Of a DNA stretch of 64,000 bases, positions 12,058 to 25,536 are shown piece after piece. The translations under genes were made by a program, and so were the position numbers. The stretch's first letter is position 1; each line of letters begins with the position of its first letter. Location: positions 31,128,765 to 31,192,764 of the forward strand of contig CM048840.1 of the NCBI GenBank assembly GCA_026545765.1. Reading direction: 5' to 3'. Origin of the DNA: Plantago major (taxonomy: Eukaryota > Streptophyta > Magnoliopsida > Lamiales > Plantaginaceae). The notes beneath the pieces were generated by a model. That model had not been told where the DNA came from. It worked only from the letters and a program-made list of their open reading frames with translations, and made no database searches.

Positions 12058-12388
12058 GCATATATTATTAGTAGTTATTGATTATATAATTCTTTTGTCT
12101 ATTTCAGAAATACAAATATTTGTATTGTCAAGACTTACCCGGAATATGACATAAATCATTTTTCGAAGGTAGAACACTCTGGTAGATTAACAATTCTTGT
12201 ACCTTCTCTTCCCCTTATACATGTATAATGCCAATTTACCTTTAAATCCTTAATCAAAGAGTTAGTCTCTTCTAGTTTGTGAATTAAGAAAAACTAAAAA
12301 TCCATAGAGCGAGATTTGAGCTCTCAAAGCGTGAGAGCGAGCTCGGGACGCAATTCGATGACCTTGGTCGAAGAATTATGTGACCTAG
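11942..12388. mobile_element. hAT-like non-autonomous element, 447 bp
   Basis: Ends CTAGATCACATA and TATGTGACCTAG are inverted. The flanks GGTGGGAC (11934-11941) and GGTGGGAT (12389-12396) form a near-perfect 8-bp duplication, typical of hAT. The interior has GAGCG-rich ends and an (AAAT)n run, with no transposase. It splits the tandem array, so it is younger than the array. Confidence 0.6.
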
Positions 12389-12899
12389 GGTGGGATCCCC
12401 CTCCCCCCAGCTCGACAAAAAAATGCGGGCAACTATTGGGTTCGGGTTTTAGGTCTTCTTGACTTTAAAATTGCAGGTTGGGTATGGGTTTTAAATTGTG
12501 GGTTAAGTGCAGGTACGTGTTATAAAACCCGCTAAAAATCATCGGGTCCACCCCACAAGTTTTGTAATGGGTCGAGTACGGTAATATGGAATAGGGAATT
12601 TTGTGTCGTCCGATTCTAGGTATTAATACCTTTTTTCCCGCATTCAATCCAGATAACATATTTTCATGAATAACATGCTTCCCAAGATTTGTTACTATAA
12701 CCTTGTTCTCTTGCCATGTTCGGAAGCCTGATCAATGTTACGCAACATCATGATCATGTAACCAACCTTAAGAACAATCATGTGGTTAGGGAATTAAGAA
12801 CAATTGATATTATTCAGAAACTCAACCGTGAAGACTCAGAGATACATCATCCACTCTACTCAAGCTATCAACGCTTAAATATTCAATACTCACCATGAA

Positions 12900-15220
12900 T
12901 TTTGGAAATGACGTACTTATTAATCTCATTAACAATGTCATTTGTAGGTACAAGAAAGGCTCGATTAATGATGTAATTTGCATCTAGTGAGGGATTGGCC
13001 AAGTGCTCTAACAATGATGGATTGATGGGTACGTATTGTCAACAATGGTATTTATAGGATCACATACCTCTCCGATGAGTAGATCATTAGGCAGTTTAAT
13101 ATCAATCTCACCGTCATTATTTTCACCAGCAACACCATCACTGACTTGTAAAATCCACTCCGCGAACTGCCTGGTCTGCAGGTGAATTTCCAAACTGCAT
13201 GTGATGTAATTTAATGTTAATCAACTCTATAGTAAATAATTTAACAGATTCAAAGTATTGAAACAAAAAATTGACCTGCAACCTCAGGATTTTAGTTAAA
13301 TTGAGGACTTCACATGTTGTTCATATTTGGATGAGCATATGGCTGCATTAACTATATCGTATTTGGTCCCTCCATGAACCACAAGAAGAATAGACTGAAG
13401 TCTCCACAAAAAACAACCACAAGGCCACCAAAAGGGTCATGAGGGCGATGCATAACATCTCTCAAGCTTCGATCAAATGTCTCGAAGCAAATTTATTTGT
13501 CATAGGAGCCTCGTCCCATATAATAAGCTTAGTAAGCTTTAATAACTCTGTAACATCAGAATTTGCACTGATCTTTGAGTATATTGAGTCCTCATTAGGA
13601 TGAAGTGGTATGTTGAATCTCGAATGATCTACATCACCCCTTGGAAGCAATATAGTAGGTAATACCACTCGATGCAACTGGGAGAACTATATCTCCTTTG
13701 GATTCCGAGCATAAAGTTCTCCATATAAAGGTCTTCCCAGTCTTTCCATATCCACAAAAGAACAACACTCAATCTTCACCCGAATTGACAGAAGAGAATA
13801 TCTTCTCGTAGATTCTACGTTGCTCCTCAGTCCATCGTGGATACAACGAATTGAACTCTTCGCTCTTAGCATCTTTATCATTAGACGTCTCATCCACTAC
13901 GAACTGGTTCGTAGCAATGTTTATGATGTCATCTGAAGGTATAGGTATACCTTCAAATTGTCAGACAATTGTAGTTTAATCTTACAAGTTTCTCAATCTC
14001 CAATAAAGACAAATCTTTAATCTGATCATCCATGAGTTTCAGACATGTATATTGTAATACAAAATATGAATGTAATAAAGCATATATATATTTAAGTATG
14101 TCTAATAAAATAATATTGAACCATAATTGTTAGTCCCTGGATTGTTTTTCCTCTTGTGTTGGTTATTCAATAGGTCATCTGATAGGAATTCCAATGTCTT
14201 CAACCAAACATCTTTCGGAATTGACATGATGTGAGATAGAAATAACATTGTGAATAGATGACAGGGGAAGAAGCCTAGTAACTTGCGTCAATTATTCCAC
14301 TATCGTATTCCCTGTCATCAAAATAAGAGACCTAGGGAACCACATGCGGACTTGTATGGATCATAAATAACACCATTGACCGTTCCCATATCCTCATAAT
14401 GTTGTGGCAATTCATGATTCAAAAGCTTTCGAGCTTCAGGATCGACTTTGTTCAGTTCGAACCAATGTAAGAATTTTTTCCGCTTTGCATATGGCTTCTC
14501 AAGTAATCGAGCATGTATTCACCATCTTTAATGTTCACATTTTGCTAACCCTCCAAGTGGAATGATAACCTCTCAACTGCAGGAGTCTTATAATGTATGA
14601 GAAATTCAAATATTCTCCATATAGCTTCACATGCAAAGCATACCGGCCGTCAACCTGCCTCATGATTTCATCTGAATTGTTCTTGTCCACAAAACTAAGC
14701 CATACACTGTCGCTCTCCTTGGATATATACTTAAACAAATACTTCATGGACAACCCATGATTGCATAATTCTATGTTCATGTGCGCCGATACTTCAACAT
14801 CACTTGACGATTATATGTGATTACATAATTAGACAATTTTGTAATAATGGAATGGCTTAATAACATGAGACACATTGATATTAATTATCTGAAAATTCAA
14901 AAAGTGGAAAAATGCGACTTAGTTAGATTAAACCTATTGTCAAGCACTTGGCCATTTTTTTCAACAGTTTCATATGTATCCCTTCTGTTGTATATCTGGT
15001 ACCCATTATCATCGGTCTACGTGTTCTCATTGTAACTTGTGGGAAAGAATTTCGTACATTTACCCTTCTCCATGCACGGAGCAGTACGCTGGATTCGACC
15101 ACACATATCGTGCATCATGCGGTTTGACACGACTTCATACAGTTCCAAATGTTTCTCTTTTTCAGGAAGCTTTACACATATATAATCGTCAATATTATAT
15201 TTATGGAAGAACATATGGAG
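12900..15220 (-). pseudogene. Helitron Rep/helicase (RepHel) gene, decayed
   Basis: Read from 15220 down. The N-terminal part (15214-15017) has PEKEKHLELYEVVSNRMMHD and the Cys-bearing CGRIQRTAPCMEKGKCTKFF typical of the Helitron_like_N region. At 14780-14535 comes NIELCNHGLSMKYLFKYISK. The helicase part follows: LLPRGDVDHSRFNIPL and KLIIWDEAPMTNK (Walker B-like DEA) at 13660-13480, and QTRQFAEWILQVSDG near 13170. The segment with AFLVPTNDIVNEINKYV (12998-12902) corresponds to the Pif1-like motif before the C-terminal motifs. The parts sit in different frames with stops between them, and the ATP-binding GKT region near 13700-13750 is frameshifted. No functional rolling-circle transposase can be made. 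The final helicase motifs are missing here. Confidence 0.85.
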
Positions 15221-15497
15221 ATACCTATTAAATTAGCATAGACCTCATGAGCTACTTGAATTATGAACATGTATAATTTTGATCACATTATTATATGATT
15301 TCTAATTATTCAACTTGTACATTTAAGTGATTCAACTAATTCTTCAACATGTATGATTTCTAATTACAAATACCACCATAGTATAAAATGTATAGAATAT
15401 ATACAAGTGAGAGTAAATCTGATAGTAGTTTCGATTCCATAATATCCAAATTTGCGGTTGGAATGTCGAACAGGAATATGTCATTTGATACAACAAA

Positions 15498-16926
15498 CAC
15501 TACAAAAAATCTGGCCTGTAGCGACGGATAGATCCGTCGCTACAGGCCATCTATCCGTCGCCCCAGCTCTGGCGACGGATCGGGCGACGGATAGAAAATC
15601 CGTCCCCTGAAGCTAATGGCGACGGATAACAATCCGTCAATCCAATTGACGGATTGGACGACGGATTGACCATTTTTTTTTTTTAAAAATTGATAATGGG
15701 GCGACGGATAGATTCTATCCGTCGCCCCACGTGGCGACGGATAGATCTATCCGTCGCCCCATTTCTATTTTTTTTTAAAAAAATAAAATCCGTATTCGAA
15801 TTTTTATATTCGTATACGGATTAATTCGTATCCAATTTGTATTCGTATACGAGATATTGATTTGTATTCGTATACGTATTAATTTGTATTCGAATTTTTA
15901 TATTCGTATCCAATTTGTATTCGTACGGTGCGGTGGTGGTGGGAGGAGAAAGGTGGTGCGGTGGTGGCAGTGGTGGTGCGGTGGTGGCAGTGGTGGTGGC
16001 AAGGTGGTGGTGGTGGTGGGTGGTGGATTGGTGGTGGTGGTGGTGGTAGGTGAGTGGTGGTGGTGGTGGAGATGGTGGTGGTGCGGTGGTGGTGGGAGGA
16101 GAGAGGTGGTGGTGGTGGTGCGGTGGTGGAGATGGTGGTGGTGCGGTGGTGGTGGGAGGAGAGAGGTGGTGGAGATGGTGGTGGTGCGGTGGTGGTGGGA
16201 GGAGAGAGGTGGTGGTGCGGTGGTGGAGATGGTGGTGGTGCGGTGGTGGAGATGGTGGTGGTGCGGTGGTGGTGGTGGTGGTGGAGATGGTGGTGGTGCG
16301 GTGGTGGTGGTGGAGATGGTGGTGGGAGGAGAGAGGTGGTGGTGGTGGAGATGGTGGTGGGAGGAGAGAGGTGGTGGTGGTGGAGATGGTGGTGGTGCGG
16401 TGGTGGTGGGAGGAGAGAGGTGGTGGTGGTGGTGGAGATGGTGGTGGAGGAGGATGGTGGTGGAGGAGGTGGTGGTGGAGGATGGTGGTGGAGGAGGTGG
16501 TGGTGGATGGTGGTGGTGGAAGGAGAAAGGTGGTGGTGGGAGGAGGAGGAGAGGAGAAATGGAGGAGAAGTGGTGGAGGAAAGGAGGTGGTGGAGGAGAT
16601 ATATGGTTTTTTAAAGGCTTTAGCGACGGATAGATCTAGATCTATCCGTCTAACTTTTTTTTTTTTACCTATAGCGACGGATAGATCTATCCGTCAAGAG
16701 TTTTTAGCGACGGATAGATCTATCCGTCGCTAAATTATTTTTATTTTTAAAAATCTTGGTCAACGCTCTCAAGCGAAGGAAAAACATATCCGTCGCTACA
16801 GAGCGACGGATAAAATTTATCAAGAACGGGCGACGGATAGAATCCGTCGTCATGGCGATCTGTTATGAGGCGACGGATAAAATCCGTCGCCCCTTTCCGT
16901 CCCGTTACAGCAGAATTCTTGTAGTG
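15498..16926. mobile_element. Non-autonomous CACTA (CMC/EnSpm) element with GGT-rich core
   Basis: Left end CACTACAAAAAATCTGG, right end CTTGTAGTG, with AAA target duplications at 15495-15497 and 16927-16929. Both subterminal regions carry many copies of GCGACGGATAGATC in both orientations, as CACTA elements do for transposase binding. The core, about 15925-16600, is an almost pure GGT/GGA/GTG tract on the plus strand. The long frames inside encode only Gly/Trp/Val/Arg runs and are not genes. It lies next to the Helitron relic and has no transposase. Confidence 0.9.
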
Positions 16927-16929
16927 AAA

Positions 16930-17545
16930 TTTGACTCGCTTCACTAAATTTAGATGGATGTTATTGTTATAAAACTGAGTTGATTGGCGAAGAGTGTTTA
17001 GTTTATCAACTCCTAATCTATTCCTTAGAATTGCTACTATTTAATTGTTACTAATCTACATCCATTTTTAATTAGTTCAGAGGAAATAGAATTATGAAAG
17101 AAAAAACAGAGCTTACCTTCAAACTGGTCTATACTCAACAGAGGAATGTAAATTCGTTTAAACGGAAGAAGTTTGAATTAAACTTCATATACTCTTTTGA
17201 ATATTTTTATGGACTGCAATCTTTCATGTTTAGAATGTTATTCAAAAGCTTCAATGTTGTCTTTACTATTGAAAATCTTAATACTAACGTGATGTACACA
17301 TTAGGAAACAAATTCATGGAGATTTTATACATTAGAACAACTAAATAACGCAATTAATGATTATGGAAGATAAAATAAGGGAGCAATATTTAAGGAAATA
17401 TATGAATGGGCCGGATTGCCCTTACTAATTGTTTTAGACATCAGGATGAACTGTGAACTGACGAAACCCCCCCCCCCCCCCCCAAGCGTAGAAAACTAAT
17501 TCGATTCGTAGATATATAAAAAAATTATTGTGGAATAATGTAGTA
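16930..17545. other. Non-coding stretch with a 17-bp poly(C) run
   Basis: No gene recognised. The 84-codon frame at 17094-17348 shows no family. A run of C occupies 17467-17483. Confidence 0.4.
17388..17462 (+). repeat. Dispersed direct repeat, copy 1 (copy 2 at about 19541-19612)
   Basis: Both copies contain CCGGATTGCCCTTACTAATT or a one-base variant, and GATGAACTGTGAAC. A neighbouring block, 18320-18478, recurs at 19408-19540, where the two blocks are adjacent and in swapped order. Confidence 0.6.
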
Positions 17546-17804
17546 CTTCCTACGTCCTGGGAATAGCTTCCCACTTTGACTTTTTTTGCAGTTAAACTTT
17601 TTCAACTTTGACTACGAATTAATCTTAAACCGCAAATGTAAAATATTTATTTAAATTATATAATGAAAATTTAGTCCCTAAAGTTTCCTTATATAAAAAA
17701 ATTGAACATTTTACATCTGCGGTTCAAGATTAATTCGTAGTCAAAGTTGGAAAAGTTTGACTGCAAAAAGTCAAATTGGAAAGCTATTCCCGGAACGGAG
17801 AATG
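17546..17804. mobile_element. Stowaway MITE, 259 bp, complete
   Basis: Left CTTCCTACGTCCTGGGAATA and right CATTCTCCGTTCCGGGAATA (complement) start long inverted repeats that run nearly to the centre. TA target duplications at 17544-17545 and 17805-17806. Several half copies of the same family lie elsewhere in the window. Confidence 0.85.
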
Positions 17805-18553
17805 TAGTACATAGTGCTGCCATATTTTCTTTTTAATAGTGAGATATCTCTATAAAGATTTAAATTATAATTGAAGCTCATATACAACAACTTAGCCACC
17901 TGTATTTTATTTATACTAAGTAGTAAGGTACTTTAGCCATATTTTGTCAATGATAACAATAACTTAGCAAATTTACGTGATGGTGGAGAACGAACACGTG
18001 GTTATTCTTCCTTGTCCTAGCCGTGTAGTGTAAACTTTGACTTCGCATGAACCTCCACCATTTAAGAATCACGAATAAATTGTATTCCTACCGTATCCAA
18101 GTCCAATATGTCCCGAATAATATTTTGCAACCACTCCAACCCTATCTAATGGAGCCTATTGTCAAAAATAGAAGCATCAAATTTAACTTGACCCATATCA
18201 ATAAAAAAAAACAACTCGAAAAGAATATGTGTATAGTTTCATTTAAGTACACCATTATAGTAGATAATATTATTGTTAGCCGATTTTATGAAAATATGTG
18301 AGTCATAAAATTGAAATATTTTAGATGAATTTGTCTTGGCACGGCGAATTTAAATATATGTTCAAAATATTTTTCGGAGTTTTGTAGATAAATTTATATG
18401 AGATTTAATAAAAATTATATATGCAGCCAACATACAAAAAATAACAGTGAAATATATACTGGCTAAAAATGCAACTAATTACACAAAATTTCTGTTGCGA
18501 CGTCACGATATAGTTTACGTTTAATATGAATAGAAATGGTAGGACAAGATAAA

Positions 18554-18766
18554 TTAATCGTGACAACCCATGGTGGCATGTGCTTCCCTTACATAACGAT
18601 TTTGGTATGAATAATACAAATCTACCAAACCAACATCATCATAAGAACACTTAACTGATAATCTATGTGCTAAAACATTAACCTCACGTTTAAACTGACA
18701 AAACTTAATGGAACAAAATTCTCCATCAAATGCCCGAATTATTTGAAAAGTGACCCAATGGGGCAA
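18554..18766 (-). pseudogene. Possible RNase H-like (RVT_3) fragment
   Basis: The 70-codon frame contains FCQFKREVNVLAHRLSVKC, which resembles the HVKRSANRVAHxLA motif closing the RNase H-like domain of plant LINE-derived proteins. No catalytic residues are visible. Likely a short relic; chance cannot be excluded. Confidence 0.3.
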
Positions 18767-19144
18767 AACTGAAATTTGTTGATTTATTAAATTTAATCAC
18801 TAAGAGATTATAATCGCGAAATCTGGTTAAAACACGTATTTTAACTTGATTTTCTTGGTTTTAATCGATATCCAAACAACCGGTAAATAACAATCCCTTT
18901 CAATTACTACATGTTACCACTCAAAATTTCAAACAAATATAGTTCTTAATTTGGCTGGCAAACCTTCCGTATTTTCACCAACCATAAGATAAAAAATTTT
19001 GTCACCAAACAATAACATTCGCCTCATGATCCCTAGCAACAACATTAATATGTCCCCTTATTCAGACTCTGCTCAACCGTATCAAAATTTCACGTAGGAT
19101 GGCTGGAATTTGAATGAATCTGGTGAGGTTTAGACAATCAACTT

Positions 19145-19289
19145 TATATATTATATTATATTATATTATATTATATTATATTATATTATATTATATTATA
19201 TTATATTATATTATATTATATTATATTATATTATATTATATTATATTATATTTATATTATATTATATTATATTATATTATATTATATTA
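19145..19289. repeat. (TATAT)n pentanucleotide microsatellite, about 145 bp
   Basis: Nearly uninterrupted 5-bp period with one phase slip near 19251. Flanked by the direct-repeat block at 19408. Confidence 0.95.
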
Positions 19290-19726
19290 CCCAACTGATA
19301 ATCTAGCTGAATATATAAGAACACCCAACTATATAAATTTATATTTTATTTTAATGAATAATATGATTTATTTAATTAATAATAGTATTCAAGATTGGTG
19401 TCTATGGATTCGTATTGGCACGAGGAATTCAAATATATGTTCAAAATATTTTTTGAATTTTTGTAGATAAAGTTATATTGAATTTAATAAAAACTATATA
19501 TATACTCAATATACCAAAAATAATATTGAAATATATACTTAAGGAAATATTTGAATGGATCGGATTGCCCTTACTAATTGTTTTAGTAATCAAGATGAAC
19601 TGTGAACAGACCAAAACACCATCCCAAACTTTTCTAGGCACTAGAAATTGAGTATTGTGCCACGTGGCATGACAAATGAACCAAAAGAAAGTCTTGAAAA
19701 CTTTTTCAATTCATAGATATATAGAT

Positions 19727-19810
19727 TGAATATTTTACGTCTGAAGTTCAAGATTAATTCATAGTTTAAAATGAATTGAAAAGGTTTAACACGAAAAGTG
19801 AAACTACTTA
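19727..19810. mobile_element. Stowaway MITE right-half relic
   Basis: TTCAAGATTAATTCATAG and the flanking bases match the right half of the MITE at 17546-17804; the left half and right terminus are missing. Confidence 0.4.
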
Positions 19811-20597
19811 TAGCATTGATTAATTTGAAGAAATGTTTCTATTTATGTGCAAGACCAGTCTAATATTTTCCGATAGTGGATTGACCAGATCACCAGATTC
19901 CCTAACCTTTAATTAAATACGTACGATACGAATTTGCCTGCTTAATTATTTTGCGTGGTTAGTAAGTTAATTGACTTTAAAGGTTTCGTTTACAAATTGG
20001 ATTTCATTTTAACCGTGCAGGGCACTGGTTGGTTGGTTTCCATTTTTGTGGCATGGTATGACTTTCTTCATTTAGATTTGCACTCGCGATCCACTACAAC
20101 ATAAGTTTATGCGATCCTCTACGACCTAATTAACTTACTGTACTAGTATATATTCTTGTAATTTTTAGAAATTAGTTATTTATATGTATTTTAATATAGT
20201 AAGTCTCACGTAGACCGTATATATTGATGGATTAAAATGAATTAACATACACTATGATGATAACAAAAAATATGAAGACTTTCTACTTATAAAATCACTA
20301 TTATGCATACAAATAAAGAATGCCGATTTTGTTAAAGAACAATTAATATTTTATGTTAAACATTTATGTTCTCATGTTAAATTGATCATACAAAACAATT
20401 CATTGACAAGATATAAATTTTGTACTCATAAACATTATAGTTATATTTAATTATAGGCCTTATTAGTTGGCATATAATCTCATTCAACTTATTTGCAAAA
20501 TAATCATGTTACGTGAATGCCTAGATGATAGCTTATAAGTTAATATATCTGATTATTGACAAAATAAGTGAACGGATTTGTTTTATGTAATATAATA
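19811..20597. other. Non-coding stretch
   Basis: AT-rich; no gene or bounded element recognised. Confidence 0.4.
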
Positions 20598-20837
20598 CCT
20601 TCGTCTCGAATTCAACTTCTCACACTCCATTTGGAACGTCTCAATTTCAACTTCTGATCCCTGAAATGAAAAGTCTATCTCCTACTTTATTCACCCTCTC
20701 TCATATTTTATTCACTATATCACATACTTTATTCAATATATATTTTTAATACTATATTAATATTTATCATACTTTGTTCACTATTCTATTAAAACTTGTG
20801 GCCGGGCCATCGGAAAGTTGAATCTGGGACGGAGAAG
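20598..20837. mobile_element. Stowaway-like MITE, 240 bp
   Basis: Ends CCTTCGTCTCGAATTCAAC and, on the complement, CTTCTCCGTCCCAGATTCAAC minus its last base, with TA at 20596-20597 and 20838-20839. The interior repeats CTACTTTATTCAC words. A second copy of the family is at 48860-49100. Confidence 0.75.
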
Positions 20838-20868
20838 TATTTAACAAATCGGCTAGATTATTAACTAA

Positions 20869-21938
<1,070 letters not shown>

Positions 21939-21941
21939 TAA

Positions 21942-22680
21942 CTAGTTTAATGAACACCTTAATTAACTATCTTATCAGCTACTAGTTAGCTTATAAGTCG
22001 CTACCAACCATATAATCAACTAATTTTGCTAAACAAAACTTCAAACATTAAATTTATACTTAAAATTATCGTTCCCTCCTCCAGCCCCCTTGATAATTCA
22101 TGTCTATTTCAACAGTTTGGGATATGTTATCAGGGTATCGTCTCCATGACCCTGAGTCCTGACTATGGAGATATTATTCTTAGCCCTAACAGAGTAAGGG
22201 TATTGACTTACTAATAGTTGACGTGCAAACTTCATAGTACTAGGATTACTTCATACCAAAAACACTAAATTCGTTTAAAATGCAAAGCATGGGAAATGTG
22301 AAAGGTGATAAAATTGTAATCTCATCTAGAAGCTCTAAGTTATAAACATATGTCATTTTTATTCTTCTATATTTTTCGTACTATGGCTAATTTCAACATA
22401 TTGGAGAGTCAACCTGAGTGGAAATTAACATGGGTTGGAGTTTGTCTCCGTGTAAATTCGAATCTATGAGACAAATGCTCTTATACCATATTAGAGTTCC
22501 ACAGCTCTCTAAAAGACAAATTTTTTATGAGATGGAATTATGTTATGAGGAACGTAGATTACCCTTTTTTAGGAAACCAAGAGCATTAACGTTCTTATTA
22601 TTCAAAATAAATAAGTACAACCGAACCAAAGAATTCAGGTATTAAAAAAAAATCCTATCAACAAATATACCAGGCTATCA
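21942..22680. other. Non-coding stretch
   Basis: No gene recognised. The 75-codon frame at 22418-22645 shows no family signature. Confidence 0.35.
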
Positions 22681-23021
22681 CAATTGACAATTATGTAATG
22701 CGCATACATGTGATCTCAAATCTGCATCCTCAAACTCTGCGTGAATATCATCTCATTCCTGCATTTCCAAATAGAATTAATAGATGGTTTCTGATAAATC
22801 TATCCTCAAAATCTTGGTTCTCCATTCCCTTCTTCTTCGTTTCTCTGATCAACCAAAGAACTTCCATGTTCTAATCCAGGTACATGCATGAACAATCAAA
22901 GAACATGTGACTAAGGGAGTGATTAGTAGTATTAGATTAAAGTTCAGAAAACCGGGTTAAAAACACTTAAATTTTTACATAACTCAAGGTTTTAATTAGT
23001 TCTATACCAATTAGTCCTCTA

Positions 23022-23364
23022 TGTTAAAATATCACACATCGTTTGTGAGACAATCATACAAACAACATATAAGGTGGATAACTTTCTCCCCTTAATAAGG
23101 CTTTTTAAGGGGATGATGCCCCAACTTAATATGGTATCAGAGTAGGCTCAAGTTGATGATGGATGCCCAGCCGATGATAATTTCGGCTTGCCCAAAGATG
23201 TTATTATGATTCCACGTGTAGAGCTGACTAACTGCGGCCTACACGTGAGGGGCGTATTAGAATATCACACATCGCTTGTGAGAGGATCATGCAAACAACA
23301 TATAAGTTGGATAACCTTCCCCCCTTAATAAGGACTTTTAAGGGGATGATGACCCAACTTAATA
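23022..23364 (+). mobile_element. TRIM retrotransposon, 343 bp, two about 110-bp LTRs
   Basis: LTR1 23022-23131 begins TGTTAAAATATCACACATCG. It is followed directly by the initiator-tRNA-Met primer site TGGTATCAGAG (23132). The internal region is about 123 bp and ends in the purine tract GTGAGGGGCG. LTR2 is 23255-23364, starting TATTAG with one terminal base changed. No coding capacity, as expected of TRIMs. It splits the zf-RVT relic. Confidence 0.8.
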
Positions 23365-23795
23365 CCTTAAATGATTCATCACCCTGGCAAAATACACCTG
23401 TACGAATCCCGAATTTTCGAATCCTGTCTTTAGTTGAAAATCTTCCATGCAAACATAACCAAAGCCTCTATATGTTGCAATACCTTCGTAGGCAATGGAC
23501 AAGGGCAGATGTAGAAATATAATTTAGGGTGGGCTAATTTCAACAGTGAGTTAAAAATATTCAACTATTATGCCTAAATAAAAATAGCACCTAAATATTA
23601 ACATAAATAGGAAATAACGTCATATGAAAAAGTTTGGAATCAAATATAGTTAGGAAATATATTGCCAATGGAAAGACTTGAAGGTAATAACTAGTAACAG
23701 AAAAGAGAACACTTCTAATCATCGTCGATGTGAGCTCTTGGGGAAGATCAATGTGTTATTCCTAGAGTAACTTTTAACATTGCTACTATCATCTA

Positions 23796-24287
23796 GTAAG
23801 GACTTATTAAGGGGAGAAGGTTATCCACCTTGTATGTTGTTTGCATGATCTTATCACAAGTGGTGTGAGATATTCAAACACGGCCCCATTTTTGCTACTA
23901 TCTTCCAGTAAGGCCTTATTAAGGGGAGAAGATTATCCACCTTATATGTTGTGATGTGGGATATTCTAACACGCTCCCATTTTTGCTACTATCTTCCGGT
24001 AAGGCCCTATTAAGGGGAGAAGGTTATCCACCTCACAAGTGATGTGGGATATTCTAACGCGCCCCCTCACGAGTAGGCCGCGGTTAGTCGGCTCTACAAG
24101 TGGAATTATAATAGGCATCTTTGGGCAAGCCGAAATTATCATCGGTTGGGTCATCCATCATCAACTTGGACCTGCTATGATATCATATTAAGTTGGGCTA
24201 TCATCCCCTTAAAAGTCATTATTAAGGGGAGAAGGTTATCCACCTGTTTGCATAATTTTTTCACAAATGATGTGGGATATTCTAACA
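23796..24287 (-). mobile_element. TRIM copy followed by tandemly repeated LTR units
   Basis: On the minus strand a TRIM starts at 24287 (TGTTAGAATATCCCACATC) with a decayed primer site (TGATATCATAGCAGG, about 24180) and runs to its second LTR near 24056. Then about three units repeat, each made of a partial LTR plus the spacer GGAAGATAGTAGCAAAAATG, with periods shrinking from about 120 to 85 bp. Confidence 0.7.
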
Positions 24288-24857
24288 CCTACTATTTTGG
24301 CTACTAGTAAAAGGCACTCCAAGATACTTAAAATGAAACACTCAATAAAAAAGACTGTAGCTTGATGTATGTTATCATGTTCTAGATCCCTTACTCCTCC
24401 AAAGTAAACTTTGCATTTAGCCTTGTCTGCCACCAACCCACTTGCAGTATAAAAGCTATCTGGCTGTTTGAGAGTGGATTTAAAAATTGGATTTTAGCAG
24501 AGTTGTGAAAAATGGAGATTATGAATAGTAACTAAATTTTAGCAGAGTTTTAAAAATTAGTGTTTGATAGTGGATTGTGATTTTAGTAGGGATGAGTAGG
24601 ATATTGGAATAGGCTATGTAAGTGTGTAATAATGAAATAATTTGTATTAGGATGGATAAATTAAGATATGATTGTTTAAGGTAGTTAAAATGACTTAACT
24701 GAATGTGTTGTGGGATTTTGTTAGATAAATTAAGTTTATTTTAGAATTAAAATGTGTTTAAATATTATGGGTTTTGTTAATGTGATCGTATAATTTATGA
24801 TAAATACGTACATTACTAAATATCTCAAAGTAATCGTGTTGGTTTTATTTACAAGTA

Positions 24858-25077
24858 CTTTATCCGTCTTGCAGAACTTCATACATTTGTCAATTTTAGT
24901 CGTTCCACAAAACTTCATACTTTACTTACAAACGAAGCGACCACACACCCATCAAACAATAAAAAAATGTTACTCGTACACTTTATTACACATTTTCAAC
25001 AAAAGTACATTTTTTTCTCAGAAAACTATGTGTCAGCCCTAATGTATAAACTATGAAGTTATCCGGGACGTATGGAG
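24858..25077. mobile_element. Stowaway-like MITE, 220 bp
   Basis: Left CTTTATCCGTCTTGC with AACTTCATAC, right complement CTCCATACGTCCCGG with AACTTCATAG; TA at 24856-24857 and 25078-25079. Confidence 0.75.
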
Positions 25078-25283
25078 TAGTTATTTTTAACGCCACATAG
25101 TTTCAAGTAATTTTGAAGAGAGATCAAAGGGATTGAGAACATCAATCATACCAACAAGGTGTACTTTTCTTTTCAGGGATCAATCCATAAGAACTTCACA
25201 ATCAAAACAGTCCATGAATAATTGTACTGGATTAATTGGTCGGGCCTTAACCCGCATGGAAACATGAGTTGACATAATTAGTA

Positions 25284-25536
25284 TTCCTTATGTCCCGCAT
25301 AATTTTATACAATTGTCATTTTTAGCCGTTACACATTACTTTATACATTACTAAAAAAAGAAGCTACCGAAGTATTAACAAATAAACAATCTCAACTTTA
25401 CACATAAATTACATATTTTACCAATAATACACTTTTTTCCCACTTTTTTAATCTTTTACTATTACTTTAAATTTTCAACTAAAACTATATACCTAACTTT
25501 CTGTATAATTTTTTTTTTTTTTTCAGACGAACGGAG
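25284..25536. mobile_element. Stowaway-like MITE, about 253 bp
   Basis: Left TTCCTTATGTCCCGC, right complement CTCCGTTCGTCTG; TA at 25282-25283 and 25537-25538. The inner sequence is related to the preceding MITE. Confidence 0.65.

Larger units (their letters stand above)
22681..24470 (-). pseudogene. LINE (L1-type) RT and zf-RVT relic, interrupted by TRIMs
   Basis: From 24470 down: KCKVYFGGV, then after a frame change HFKYLGVPFTS, the plant LINE reverse-transcriptase block before the RNase H/zinc-binding region. After the TRIM array, HGRFSTKDRIRKFGIRTG and CQGDES (about 23450-23366) form the first half of the zf-RVT domain. After the second TRIM and a MITE, SHMFFDCSCMYLDW (about 22910) completes it. 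Frameshifts and stops throughout. Confidence 0.65.

Noticed and set aside
15857..16733. Three long overlapping plus-strand reading frames (up to 258 codons).
   Set aside because: They are readings of the GGT/GGA tract inside the CACTA element, giving only Gly/Trp/Val/Arg/Glu runs in every frame.
19114..19470. A 118-codon frame rich in Tyr/Ile/Leu.
   Set aside because: It translates the (TATAT)n repeat.
23796..24060. A CRISPR-like array because of regularly spaced repeats.
   Set aside because: Repeat periods vary, the spacers are themselves repeats, and the sequence is a TRIM LTR in plant nuclear DNA.
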